A stretch of DNA of 64,000 bases, taken from contig CAVUVH010000007.1 of NCBI GenBank assembly GCA_963744735.1, positions 1 to 64,000 on the forward strand, in the 5' to 3' direction. Source of the stretch: RPQJ01 sp963744735 (GTDB lineage: Bacteria; Pseudomonadota; Gammaproteobacteria; Steroidobacterales; Steroidobacteraceae). Of this stretch, positions 8,330 to 17,713 are shown one piece after another. The notes beneath the pieces are model-generated. The model saw nothing but the letters and a program-made list of their open reading frames with translations. It did not search any database and was not told the origin of the DNA. The number at the start of each line of letters is the position of its first letter. The stretch's first letter is position 1. The position numbers and the translations under genes were made by a program.

Positions 8330-8933
8330 TCAGGCCGGTCGACGAGCGACGACCTGGACCACCGACACCGGCTCCGTGTGGCCCGGACCCTCCACGACCT
8401 CTCGTTCGAGCTCGTGCCCATGGACGAAGTCCAATGGCCGGCGAGCTCCTCACGCGAGCGCCGGCGAGCGTCATCGTCATCTCGGCGACCTGTGGCCCGC
8501 CGGTACCCCGACCGATCTGGTCCGGGGTGTACGCCTCGAGCAGGAAGCTCCTCCCGGCTGCAGGGCGTCGACCACCCGGCGATGCAGGTCACGGCGTACG
8601 GGCGGCGGCATGTGAGCGAAGATCGAGACGATCAGGTCCCACCGTGTCGACCGAGGTCGTACTCGGCGAGGATCGCCGACGCACCGCGCTGCACCTGCAC
8701 GCCCCGGGCCGCTGCGAGCCGGTGTGTCTTGGCGACACCTGCCTGCGTCAGGTCGACGCTGTGCACCTCGAAACCCGACTCGGCGAGGAATGGACGGCGT
8801 TGCGCCCCTCCCCTTCTGCGAGGCACAGACGCGACACCGGTCTCGAGCCCGGGCACCTGGCTTCTGAGGAAGTCGTTGGGCTGGGCGCGTCCCGGAGAAC
8901 GTAGTGGTCGGCGCTGAAGCGCTCCTCCCACAT
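8330..8933 (-). CDS. SAM-dependent methyltransferase (TehB-like size), frameshifted
   Basis: About 200 residues. The start MWEERFSADHYV is followed in another frame by PNDFLRSQVPGLETGVASV, and then by motif I as LCLAEGEGRNAV, FLAESGFEVHSVDLTQAGVA and KTHRLAAARGVQVQ. Downstream frames read DLIVSIFAHMPPPVRRDLH, then FLLEAYTPDQIG, and end VVQVVARRP. This is the pattern of short class I methyltransferases annotated as tellurite-resistance or thiopurine-type enzymes. At least four indels are needed. The substrate cannot be inferred. Confidence 0.65.
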
Positions 8934-9206
8934 CGCCCTGGGCGCAGGTCGGCCGCTCATCGGCACGGTGTCGTCGACGGAGCGGCGCTCCGAGGAATCA
9001 CCGGAACGTGGCCGGGAGCTGTCCCGCGCCGTCGCACTGACAACGGTCGGACGGCGGGCGTGACCGAGCACTTGCTCGACATGGGCAAGCCTCGGCAGGG
9101 CGCCGGCCCAGCTCGGCCGCTCACAGGTGGGGCAACTGATCTTCCAGTACACATACGCCCGGAGGGTATCCTCGATCCGGAGGCCCGGATCAACGTCGGG
9201 TTTCAC
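8934..9206 (-). CDS. Short protein with a CPTC motif, possibly thioredoxin-like
   Basis: A GTG at 9206 overlaps the stop of the HxlR gene (GTGA) and opens a frame reading KPDVDPGLRIEDTLRAYVYW, then KISCPTC, then ALPRLAHVEQVLGHAR and PTVVSATARDSS. A hydrophobic strand, CxxC and a helix is the thioredoxin pattern, but the frame is only about 89 residues long before the methyltransferase start. Either it is truncated or indels hide the rest. The same sequence could also be a zinc-binding CxxC. Low certainty. Confidence 0.35.
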
Positions 9207-9891
9207 GGTGTCGTCGCCGGCCGCACCGCGCCGGTCGGATCGCCGCAAGGCGAGATCGAGGAGGGGTCCGGCGAGCCATGTCGACGTGGGGAGGCGACGC
9301 CGCCCGACGCGCGCAGGCGCGCACCTCCCCGAAGCGAGCCGGAAGGAGTCGACGTCGCTGCAGCTGACGCGACGGCAGGGCGGCGTGGCGAGCCCGTGCC
9401 GTTGCCCGACATCGTAGCTCGTCGTCGCCCTCGACGGTGATGTGGATTCGTCGTCGAGCGATCGTGCGCGACCGGTACTTCGCCGTCCGTGGGAAACCCA
9501 CCGCGGTGGTTGCGGCCATGACGGTCTCTGAGCGCCTGGCGAGGCCATTGGTTCATCCGGTGCGTGGTCGTGGCGGCGTCCGGAAGCAGGGCATCCCCAC
9601 TGCGCCAGCTCCGACGAGATCCTCGCCAGCTCGAGACCACGATCGGTGAGGGCGTAGAGCTCGCCGGCGCGGGGCGCTTCAGCTCACCTTCGTGACGGCG
9701 CCGGCCGCTTCGAGCGCACGCAGTCGCTCGGCAAGCACGTCCGTGGCGATCCCGGGCAACCCCTCGAACAGGTCGGTGAATCGTCGAGGACCCGGGGCCA
9801 GATCCCGCCGATCAGCAACGCCCAGCGCTCCCCGACGACGTCGAGTGCGGCGGCGAGACCGACGGTACTGCTGGTAGGTGCGCTTCGTCAC
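9203..9891 (-). CDS. HxlR-family regulator with probable C-terminal SCP2-like domain, frameshifted
   Basis: The GTG at 9891 starts TKRTYQQY; the winged helix continues in other frames as WALLIVRDLAPGPRRFTDLF and GIATDVLAERLRALEAAGAV, then ELYALTDRGLELARI. This is the HxlR signature (regulators of aldehyde and multidrug stress genes). The C-terminal half (TTAVGFPTDGEV, HITVEGDDELRCRATARARH, SCSDVDSFRLASG) resembles the SCP2-type ligand domain that many actinobacterial HxlR proteins carry. At least four indels. It is divergent from the DHA2 transporter and probably controls it. Confidence 0.65.
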
Positions 9892-9912
9892 GATGCGGCA
9901 CAGCACAGGCTT

Positions 9913-9930
9913 TCCAAGTTGACAGTTGGA
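9913..9930. promoter_or_regulatory. Inverted repeat and -35 box between hxlR and the transporter
   Basis: TCCAA (9913-9917), 8 bases, TTGGA (9926-9930). Inside the repeat lies TTGACA (9919-9924), a perfect -35 box reading toward the transporter. A regulator bound here would block or position polymerase. HxlR proteins usually bind such a site in their own divergent intergenic region; that this is the site is inference. Confidence 0.45.
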
Positions 9931-9937
9931 TACCACA

Positions 9938-11373
9938 GTGTTCTACTCGACCGATGACAGCTCGGACCGACCTTCCGGTCGTGAGATCCCGTGGGTGATC
10001 TTCACGATCTGCGCGCTCGCCGCATTCATCACGACGCTCGATCTCTCGATCGTCAACGTTGCCTTCCCGGAGATCCTGTGGAGTTCGGCGCGACCAGGGC
10101 AGAAGCGTCGTGGGTGGTGACGATCTACAACATCTGCTTCGCCTCGCTGCTCGTGGTCGCCGGGAAGAGCGCCGACCAGCTCGGTCGGCGGGATTCTTCC
10201 TCGCCGGCGTGGCCGTGTTCGGCCTCGGCTCGGCGGTCTGCACGGTCGCTCCCTCGCTCGAGGTACTGATCGCAGGACGGGCCGTCCAAGGCATCGGCGG
10301 GGCGCTGCTGACACCGGCGTCGCTCGGCCTCCTGCTCGCTGCCTTCCCCATCCAACGACGTACGCAGGTGGTCGCGATGTGGGGTGGCATCGGAGCCCTC
10401 GGCGTCGCGTGCGGTCCGAGCGTCGGCGCCGTGCTCATCACCGCCACCGATTGGCGTGCCGCGTTCTGGGCCAACCTTCCCATCTGCGTCGCGCTGATCC
10501 TGGTCGGTCGGCGCGAGCTCGTGGAGACGCCGCGTGTCGTCAGCGAGCACCGGCCGGACTACGCCGGGGCAGCCATGATCACCGTTGCACTGGGATCACT
10601 CGCCCTCGGTCTCTCGCAGTCCGACGTGTGGGGATGGACCGACGCAAGGACGCTCGCCTGCCTCGCCGTCACGGCGGCGACGGTCCCGCTGTTCGTCGCC
10701 CGCCAGCGCCGCCACCCGGAGCCGGTCCTCGACATGACCCTGTTCGAGCATCGCTCGTTCCGGGTCGCCAACGCCGGCGGCTTGGTCTTCTTCGCAGGCT
10801 TCGCCGCACTCGGGCTCAACAACGTGCTGTTCCTCCGACAGGCCTGGGGGTACACGGTGCTGCATGCCGGCCTGCCACGCGCTCGCCCCGCTGACCGTCG
10901 CACTGCTGGCACCGTTTTCCGGCCGCCTGGCCTCACGACACGGGTTCCGTCCACTCCTCGTTTCCGGCCCCCTACTCGTCGCCGCCGGCATGGTCGCGTT
11001 CTTCGTCCTGCTGGACGGCGAACCGACGCCGTGGCGATTCGTCCTGATCGGCGAACTGAGCGCCGTCAGCATCGCGGCCTTCATCCCCGTGAACGCTGCT
11101 GCGGCCGTGTCCCAGCTCCCACCGCCGCGACTGTCGATCGGTGGAGCGGTGAGCAACACATCGCGACAGGTCGGCTCGGTCGTCGGCGTCGCGCTCCTGG
11201 TCGCCGTCCTCGGGACGCCGGCCGACCTCGATGCGCTGGTCGATGCCCACCAGCGCGGCTTCATCTTCATCGCCCTCGCCATGCTCGGGGCCGCGGCGGT
11301 CTCCACCGGCCAACCGCAGACGCAACCAGCTCCCGTGGTTGCCGTCGAAGCGGCCGATGCGGTGCTCGGCTGA
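9938..11373 (+). CDS. MFS multidrug transporter, DHA2 (EmrB/QacA) family, frameshifted
   Basis: The protein starts near 9938 (GTG; an in-frame TTG lies at 9926) and reads IPWVIFTICALAAFITTLDL then SIVNVAFPEI, the TM1 motif with the acidic residue typical of DHA2 drug:proton antiporters. It continues in two other frames with SWVVTIYNICFASLLVVAGK, then FLAGVAVFGLGSAVCTVAPS, RAVQGIGGALLTPASLGLLL (motif C region) and SVGAVLITATDWRAAFWANL. The end (about 10870-11373) reads APFSGRLASRHGFRPLLVSG to the stop. About 12-14 helices. Three indels, near 10085, 10190 and 10880. Confidence 0.85.
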
Positions 11374-11404
11374 TGCCACCGCTGCCGCCGCGTAGCCTCG
11401 GGCG

Positions 11405-12469
11405 ATGGCCGATCTCCGACCGACACTGCTTCCCGCGGACTACGCCGATCCCATCGTCCACCAGCTCGAGATCGAGCGGGTCTTCCGACGCTCGTGGCTG
11501 GCCGCGTGCCGGACCGATCAGCTCGCCCAGCCTGGTGACCGTCGCGGTGACGCTCGCCGGTCGACCGATCATCGCCGTCCGCACCGGCCCCGGCGGCAAC
11601 GACATCATCGTGCTCGGCAACGTCTGCCCGCATCGAGGATCGACGATCGTCGAGGATGGCCCTGGACACGATTCCACCTTGATCTGCCCCTACCACCGCT
11701 GGGCGTTCCGGCTCGACGGGTCCTCATCGGCGCTCCGCTCGCGGACGGGACGGATCTCGACGGCGTGCTGCCTCCCGTCCGTGCGCCACGCGATCTGGGA
11801 GGGGTTCGTACTCGTCGACTCACGGGGGAGGCGCCGGACCCGGTTGAACGCTCGCCGTCCTGGCGGCGCAGATCGCACCCTGGGGGTTCGCTGATCTCAT
11901 GACCATCGCTTCGACCACCTACGAGTCGAGCTGGAACTGGAAGGTGATGGTCGAGAACTGGATCGAGTGCTACCACCACATCGGCACCCACCGCGACTCG
12001 TCGAACCCTTCCAGCCTGCGCGAACCACGAACGTGCTCCAGAACGACGGGGGGCCGTGGGCGGCGATGACCGTCGAGGGAGTCGAGGGCATCGAAGGCGA
12101 TCCGGCCACCTGGCTGCCCGGATTGCCGGCCGACCATGCCAGGGATCTGCTGGTCTGGGCCGCGTTTCCACGCTGTTGGCCGGCGCCATGTCGGGCTACG
12201 CGTTCTGGTTGCAGCTCACACCCGTCGACGTCGATCGCCACCTCGTCACCTGGTATCTCCTGACGCATCCCGACCGACTCGAACACTTCACACCCGAGGC
12301 GATCGCTCATCACATGGCGACGATCGGCGCGGTCCACGCCGAGGACATGGCCACGTGCGCACGGGTGCAGGCCGGACTCGCAAGCGGACTCATCGACCGA
12401 TTTCGACTCGCCCCGCTCGAGGAGCCGATCGCCGACTTCCAGCGCTGGGTCACTCGACAACGCAGCTGA
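11405..12469 (+). CDS. Rieske non-heme iron oxygenase, alpha subunit, frameshifted
   Basis: About 355 residues. The N-terminus is MADLRPTLLPADYADPIVHQ. The Rieske [2Fe-2S] centre is complete: NVCPHRGSTI and ICPYHRWAFRLDG (CxH and CxxH). The catalytic mononuclear iron site is visible as VMVENWIECYHHIGTHRDS, with the two histidines and the upstream acidic residue. The protein ends at 12469. Frames change near 11535, 11710, 11850, 12000 and 12180. The family hydroxylates or demethylates aromatic or quaternary-amine substrates; no reductase or ferredoxin lies alongside. It is 31 bases behind the DHA2 transporter. Confidence 0.85.
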
Positions 12470-12573
12470 CGTCGCAGCCGCGATCGGGCGATGCCGCGCC
12501 GCCGGACGCACCGGTCGCGCGTCGCCGCAGCGCGGGTTCGAGACGTGTCGGGAGAATTTCTTCGTCGAGCTGT

Positions 12574-12602
12574 TGCGAACGTCTGTTCGACTGCGGTAGC
12601 GT
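12574..12602 (+). promoter_or_regulatory. Promoter overlapped by a LexA (SOS) box
   Basis: GCGAACGTCTGTTCGA at 12575-12590 matches the actinobacterial LexA operator TCGAAC-N4-GTTCGA at every defined position except the first. A -35-like TTGCGA (12574-12579) and a -10-like TAGCGT (12597-12602) flank it with a 17-base spacer, so a bound LexA would cover the promoter. The site is 109 bases upstream of the HNH gene. DUF222/13E12 genes are known LexA targets in mycobacteria. Confidence 0.65.
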
Positions 12603-12698
12603 TCTGTTCGTACTCGTCTTCCCCCGAGTGCACCCGATCGCCCGCCTTCGTGTGGGCCATGAACTGACCGGTTGCTGCGCACAGAAGGGGGTGGATGC

Positions 12699-14238
12699 AT
12701 GTCCGACGACACGACGATCGACCTCTGTCGCCGACGCGCTCGATCTCGTTCCGTCAGGGCTGTGCCGCGGTCGCCGGGATCGATCGTGACGCGTGTGCAC
12801 CCCGGACGAGCTGGCCCGTCTGGTGGTCGGGGTCGGCCGTCTCCAGGACCGGTTGCGGGCGGTGCACGCCCTGCACGTGCTGGAAGCGGATCGGGCCCGG
12901 GTGTGGCATCCCGGCGGGTCCCGAAACGTGACCGGCTGGTACGCGGATCGGCTCGGTGTCGGCTACGGCGACGCAGTGCGGATCGTCAAGCTCGGCGACG
13001 TGCTGGAACGCTCCACCCGGGTGTTGGACGCCGTGCTCGACGGACGGCTGTCGGCGGCGACCGCCGAATCGCTGCATGCCGCGGTCGTCCAAGGCCCCGC
13101 CGGCGCCGACCTCGATGAGTTCCTGGACACGATCCTCGGCCCACGCCCCGCCCAGCCAGCAGCTCCGGAGCCAGCGGCGAGCGGCCCGGGACCGGGATCC
13201 GCCCGACGACGACGTCGTCGTGCCGGCGACGCCCCGATCGACGACCTCGACAGCCGGACCGGCGCCGAGCCGGATCCCGAGCCGGCACCGGCAGGGTTCG
13301 GGTTCGGACCCGCCCCCGACAGCCACGCCTCGCCCGGTCCAGCCCCGAAGACGCCAGACAGGCCGCCGACGAGTGGAAGCAGTCGCATGCCGATCCGGCC
13401 GACGAGACCGAACGGATCCGTGCGAAGCGGGCGGTGGTCGCCGGCGCCCCGCGACGACGGGCTGGTCACCACCACCATCGTGCTGCCGGTCTGGAGACCC
13501 GCCAGTTCCTCAACGCCCTCGACCACATCGCCGGCCGACCCGCCGAGCCCGACGACCGGACCGTCGCCCAACGACGCGCCGACGCGCTCGTCGCCCTGTG
13601 CGCCGCCTACGCCAGAGGGCACCGTCACCGGCGGACGCGAACACCCCAAGATCATCATCGCCATCGACCTCGACTCCTATCTCGGGACCGCCGACCGGCC
13701 CGCACTCACCTCGATGGGTGACCGGATCCCCGCCGCCGTCGTCCGCGAACTCGCCGAACACGCCGAACTGCGCTGGATGCTCCACACCGGCACCGAAATC
13801 CTGCAGTTGGGACGCACCCAACGGTTCGCGTCCGACGCCCAATGGGAAGCGTTGATCGCCCGCGACGGCTGCTGCCGGTGGCCCGGCTGCACGATCCCCG
13901 CCGCCTGGTGCGAAGCCGACCACTCATCCCCTGGGACCCCGGCGGACTCACCGACATCGACTGCTCGCCCTGTTCTGCAACCACCACCACCACGTCCGCC
14001 ACCGCAACGGCGCCACCCTCCACGGCGACGCCAACGACCTCACCATCGAACTCCCCGACGGCACCCTACTCGACTGCCCACCCAACGGCATCGCCGGACA
14101 ACGACGACAACCCCAGCCCGGCCAACAGCCGGGCGGACCCCGAACCACACCAACCACCGGGACACCGCCCCCACCAACCACGCCCCCAGGCACCCGACCG
14201 ACACCCCCACCCAACCCGGACTCTTCGACGCCGCCTGA
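12699..14238 (+). CDS. DUF222/13E12-type HNH endonuclease, frameshifted
   Basis: About 510 residues. The start MSDDTTIDLVADALDLVPSG passes by small indels into DELARLVVGVGRLQDRLRAV, RNVTGWYADRLGVGYGDAVR and LSAATAESLHAAVV, the DUF222 region of the 13E12 repeat family. A long proline/alanine linker follows (about 13150-13400), then KIIIAIDLDSYLG and HAELRWMLHTGTEILQLGR. The HNH site is split over frames: RDGCCRWPGC, WCEADHLIPWDPGGLTD and FCNHHHHVRH. The C-terminal tail is threonine/proline-rich. The upstream LexA box suggests damage-induced expression. Start chosen for GGGGG upstream and match to the family. Confidence 0.85.
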
Positions 14239-14340
14239 CGGCAGCGCGGACGATTCGGCGAGCGACCCCCGGCGTGTGCACCGTGCCGATCGCAACCGAC
14301 GCTTCCGTCGGAGGTCGGTCATGTTCCCCACATTGCGGCC

Positions 14341-14764
14341 ATGGCACGTCGAAGGTCGAAGAAGCGCTCCCCCTAGCTCAACCGTCAGGTTCGCACCAGC
14401 GCGGAGGCGATCCCCGTCGTCGCGGTACTGAGCCGGCGGATCGAGCCCGGGGTCGACGCGCCTGCTCGGCTTCGACCCGCGGGCCGGCTCGCCGGGATCC
14501 TGCAGTTCGAGCCGGGCACGTCGCTCCCCCGGTGGTGGAGGCCGTCGCCGAGGTCGCGCTGCCGGGCGAGCAGCTCATGTGGGTGAGCAACCGGACCGGT
14601 GAGGCCACCGCCGACCGGTGGGGCACGATGAGCTCGTCTGGGAGGAGATGGTCGGCATCACCCAGGCCCACCGGCTCGTCCTGCTCGACTGGTTCGTCAC
14701 ATGGGGCACCACCGCGTACTCCCTGGCCGAAGTCGCCCCGACCCCAGCCCCCTGGGACCACTGA
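14341..14764 (+). CDS. Hypothetical protein, start and frames uncertain
   Basis: Between the HNH gene and the AbrB gene the plus strand reads TSAEAIPVVAVLSRRIEPGV, DAPARLRPAGRLAGILQFE, then in other frames VVEAVAEVALPGEQLMWVSN and QAHRLVLLDWFVTWGTTAYS, ending PTPAPWDH at 14764. Together this makes a protein of about 125 residues needing three indels. A short ATG-led stretch at 14341 precedes it but contains an in-frame TAG. I recognise no family. The rest of the 14239-14340 spacer shows nothing. Confidence 0.4.
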
Positions 14765-14785
14765 GCCATGGTTATACCCATCGGT

Positions 14786-15010
14786 ATGACTCATCGGGTC
14801 GGCCCGAAGGGGCAGGTCGTGATCCCGAAAGATCTCCGCGACGAACTCGGCATCGAGCCGGGTGACGAGATCAGCTTCTGGCGCGAGGGCGACCACGTGG
14901 TGCTGCGGCCGACTCATCGACGCCCGCCGCTGCTCGGTCGCTTCGCCGGAACGAAGCTCCACGAGATCCTCGACGTCGAACGCGCCGCCGACCGAGCCCG
15001 CGAGCCGTGA
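14786..15010 (+). CDS. AbrB/MazE-type antitoxin (VapB-like)
   Basis: 74 residues from ATG 14786 (an in-frame ATG at 14768 would add six). The N-terminus MTHRVGPKGQVVIPKDLRDE, followed by LGIEPGDEISF, is the swapped-hairpin SpoVT/AbrB DNA-binding domain. The C-terminal tail (about 45-74, LLGRFAGTKLHEILDVERAA) is the toxin-binding part in such antitoxins. Its stop overlaps the GTG of the PIN gene (GTGA). It would repress its own operon and neutralise the toxin. Confidence 0.9.
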   Translation: MTHRVGPKGQVVIPKDLRDELGIEPGDEISFWREGDHVVLRPTHRRPPLLGRFAGTKLHEILDVERAADRAREP

Positions 15011-15404
15011 CCGTCGTTCTCGACTCGTGGGCGATCGTTCGCTTTCTTGAGGATGACGGTGCGGCGGCCAGGAGGTGGCGGAACCTGCTCCAGTCGACAC
15101 GGCCGGTGGTCAGCTGGATCAACCTCGGCGAGGTCTGCTACGTCCCCGACGTGTGACCGACCATGCCCCGCCAGTACGACGATCCGCTGATCTCCGTGAC
15201 GTGGTGACAGCGGAGACACCCGACGACACCCGGATCCTGGGCGGCGGCCCGGATCAAGGCGCAGCATCCCATGGCGTACGCCGACGTGTTCGCGGCGGCG
15301 ACAGCGATCGCTTACGAGGCGACCCTGTGGACCGGCGACCCCGAGCTCCTCGTCGTGGACGCGCTCTGTGGCAGTGGCGGGATCTCCGTCGCCCAACCGC
15401 TGAG

Positions 15405-15410
<6 letters not shown>
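15007..15410 (+). CDS. PIN-domain ribonuclease toxin (VapC-like), frameshifted
   Basis: The GTG at 15007 overlaps the antitoxin stop. The start VTVVLDSWAIVRFLEDDGAA carries the first PIN aspartate, and SWINLGEVCYV the conserved glutamate. After an indel near 15140 the chain continues in other frames with ILGAARIKAQHPMAYADVFA and ATAIAYEATLWTGDPELLVV, which contain the DxF..A and TxDxEL motifs of the active site. All four acidic positions are visible. VapC-type PIN proteins cleave tRNA or rRNA. Two or three indels; the end near 15410 abuts the convergent acyl-CoA dehydrogenase gene. Confidence 0.85.
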
Positions 15411-16556
<1,146 letters not shown>

Positions 16557-16610
16557 CGCCGGAACCGTAGCCACCGTGATTGCACCCGACCACCTCCCGA
16601 CCGAGGTGGA

Positions 16611-17569
16611 TCACCAATCCACTTCATCGCAGCCGAGATGGTCCTCGGGCTCGACCTGCAACGTTGCATGGGTGACGCCGTGCCGGTCGGCCAGCACTTC
16701 GCGCCCGATCGAGCACCGAGTGGCTGTCGACGCCGGCCCCCACCCCGGAGATGCGCCGTGACGACCTCCATGTCCGAGGTCAACGTCCACACATGGAGGT
16801 CGTGCACGTCCACGACACCCTCGATCCGGGCCAGGTCGTGCTGCAGCGCGGCGACCTCGAGCCGGGCGGGTGCAGCCTGCACCAGCACCCGGATCGCCTC
16901 ACGGCCGAGGCGCCAGGCCCGGGGCAGGATGAAGAGCCCGATCGCGGCGCCGAGCACGGGGTCGACCCACGACCATCCTGTCACCCCCCACACGATCGCA
17001 CCGACGATCACCGCCACCGAGCCGAGCGCATCGGACAACACCTCGACGTACGCGCCTTCGAGGTTGAGACTCTCCTTCGCTCCGGGACGGAGCAGCAGGA
17101 ACGCCGTCACGTTCACGGCCAGCCCGATCACCCCGACGACGAGGACGGGCGTCGACAGGAACGTCCGGCGCATCACCGAGTCGAGTTGCTGCCTCGTAGA
17201 GCACGTATCCGGCGACCCCGAACAGGAGCACCGAGTTGACCAGCGCCGCCAGGATCTCGAGCCGGTAGAGCCCGAACGTCCGCTGCGGGCTCTCCCGTGC
17301 ATGCGTCGCCGCCTGGATCGCTGCGAGCGCCATGCCGAGACCGATCGCATCGGTGGCCATGTGCCCGGCGTCGGAGAGCAGCGCCAGCGAACCGGTCGTC
17401 AGCCCGACGACGACCTGCACCACGAGGAAGGCGACGGTCAACCCGAACGAGATCACCAACGGCCGCACGTACCGAGCCCCACGCGCAGGGCTGCCGCGCC
17501 GTGGTCATGACCGTGACCATGACCATGACCATGACCATGGCTGTGGCTGTCGCCACCGCGCTGCTCCAT
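16611..17569 (-). CDS. Cation diffusion facilitator (CzcD/ZitB-like), frameshifted
   Basis: About 320 residues from ATG 17569. It begins with a histidine-rich N-terminus (MEQRGGDSHSHG then HG repeats), a likely metal-binding tail, then in another frame VISFGLTVAFLVVQVVVGLT and LALLSDAGHMATDAIGLGMA, where SDAGHMATD is the HxxxD zinc site in TM2. The second site is EVLSDALGSVAVIVGAIVWG (TM5). The C-terminal domain reads ARIEGVVDVHDLHVWTLTSD and VTAHL. It ends at 16611 with CDEVDW. It would export zinc or a related divalent ion from the cytoplasm. Three or more indels. Confidence 0.9.
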
Positions 17570-17713
17570 CCCGCCATCATCGTCGATCCAGGATCCTCCG
17601 GCACCTGCACGCGACGCTCGTTCGGGTGATGTCGGCTCACGATGGGACGAAGGTCGGTGGTCGACCTCACGCCGTCGGCGTACCGTGTGCTGCAGAGCGA
17701 GAAGGAGGTTGCC

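Noticed and set aside
14378..15100. Minus-strand open frame of 240 codons
   Set aside because: It overlaps the clear AbrB/PIN pair and the orphan gene on the plus strand and shows no family features.
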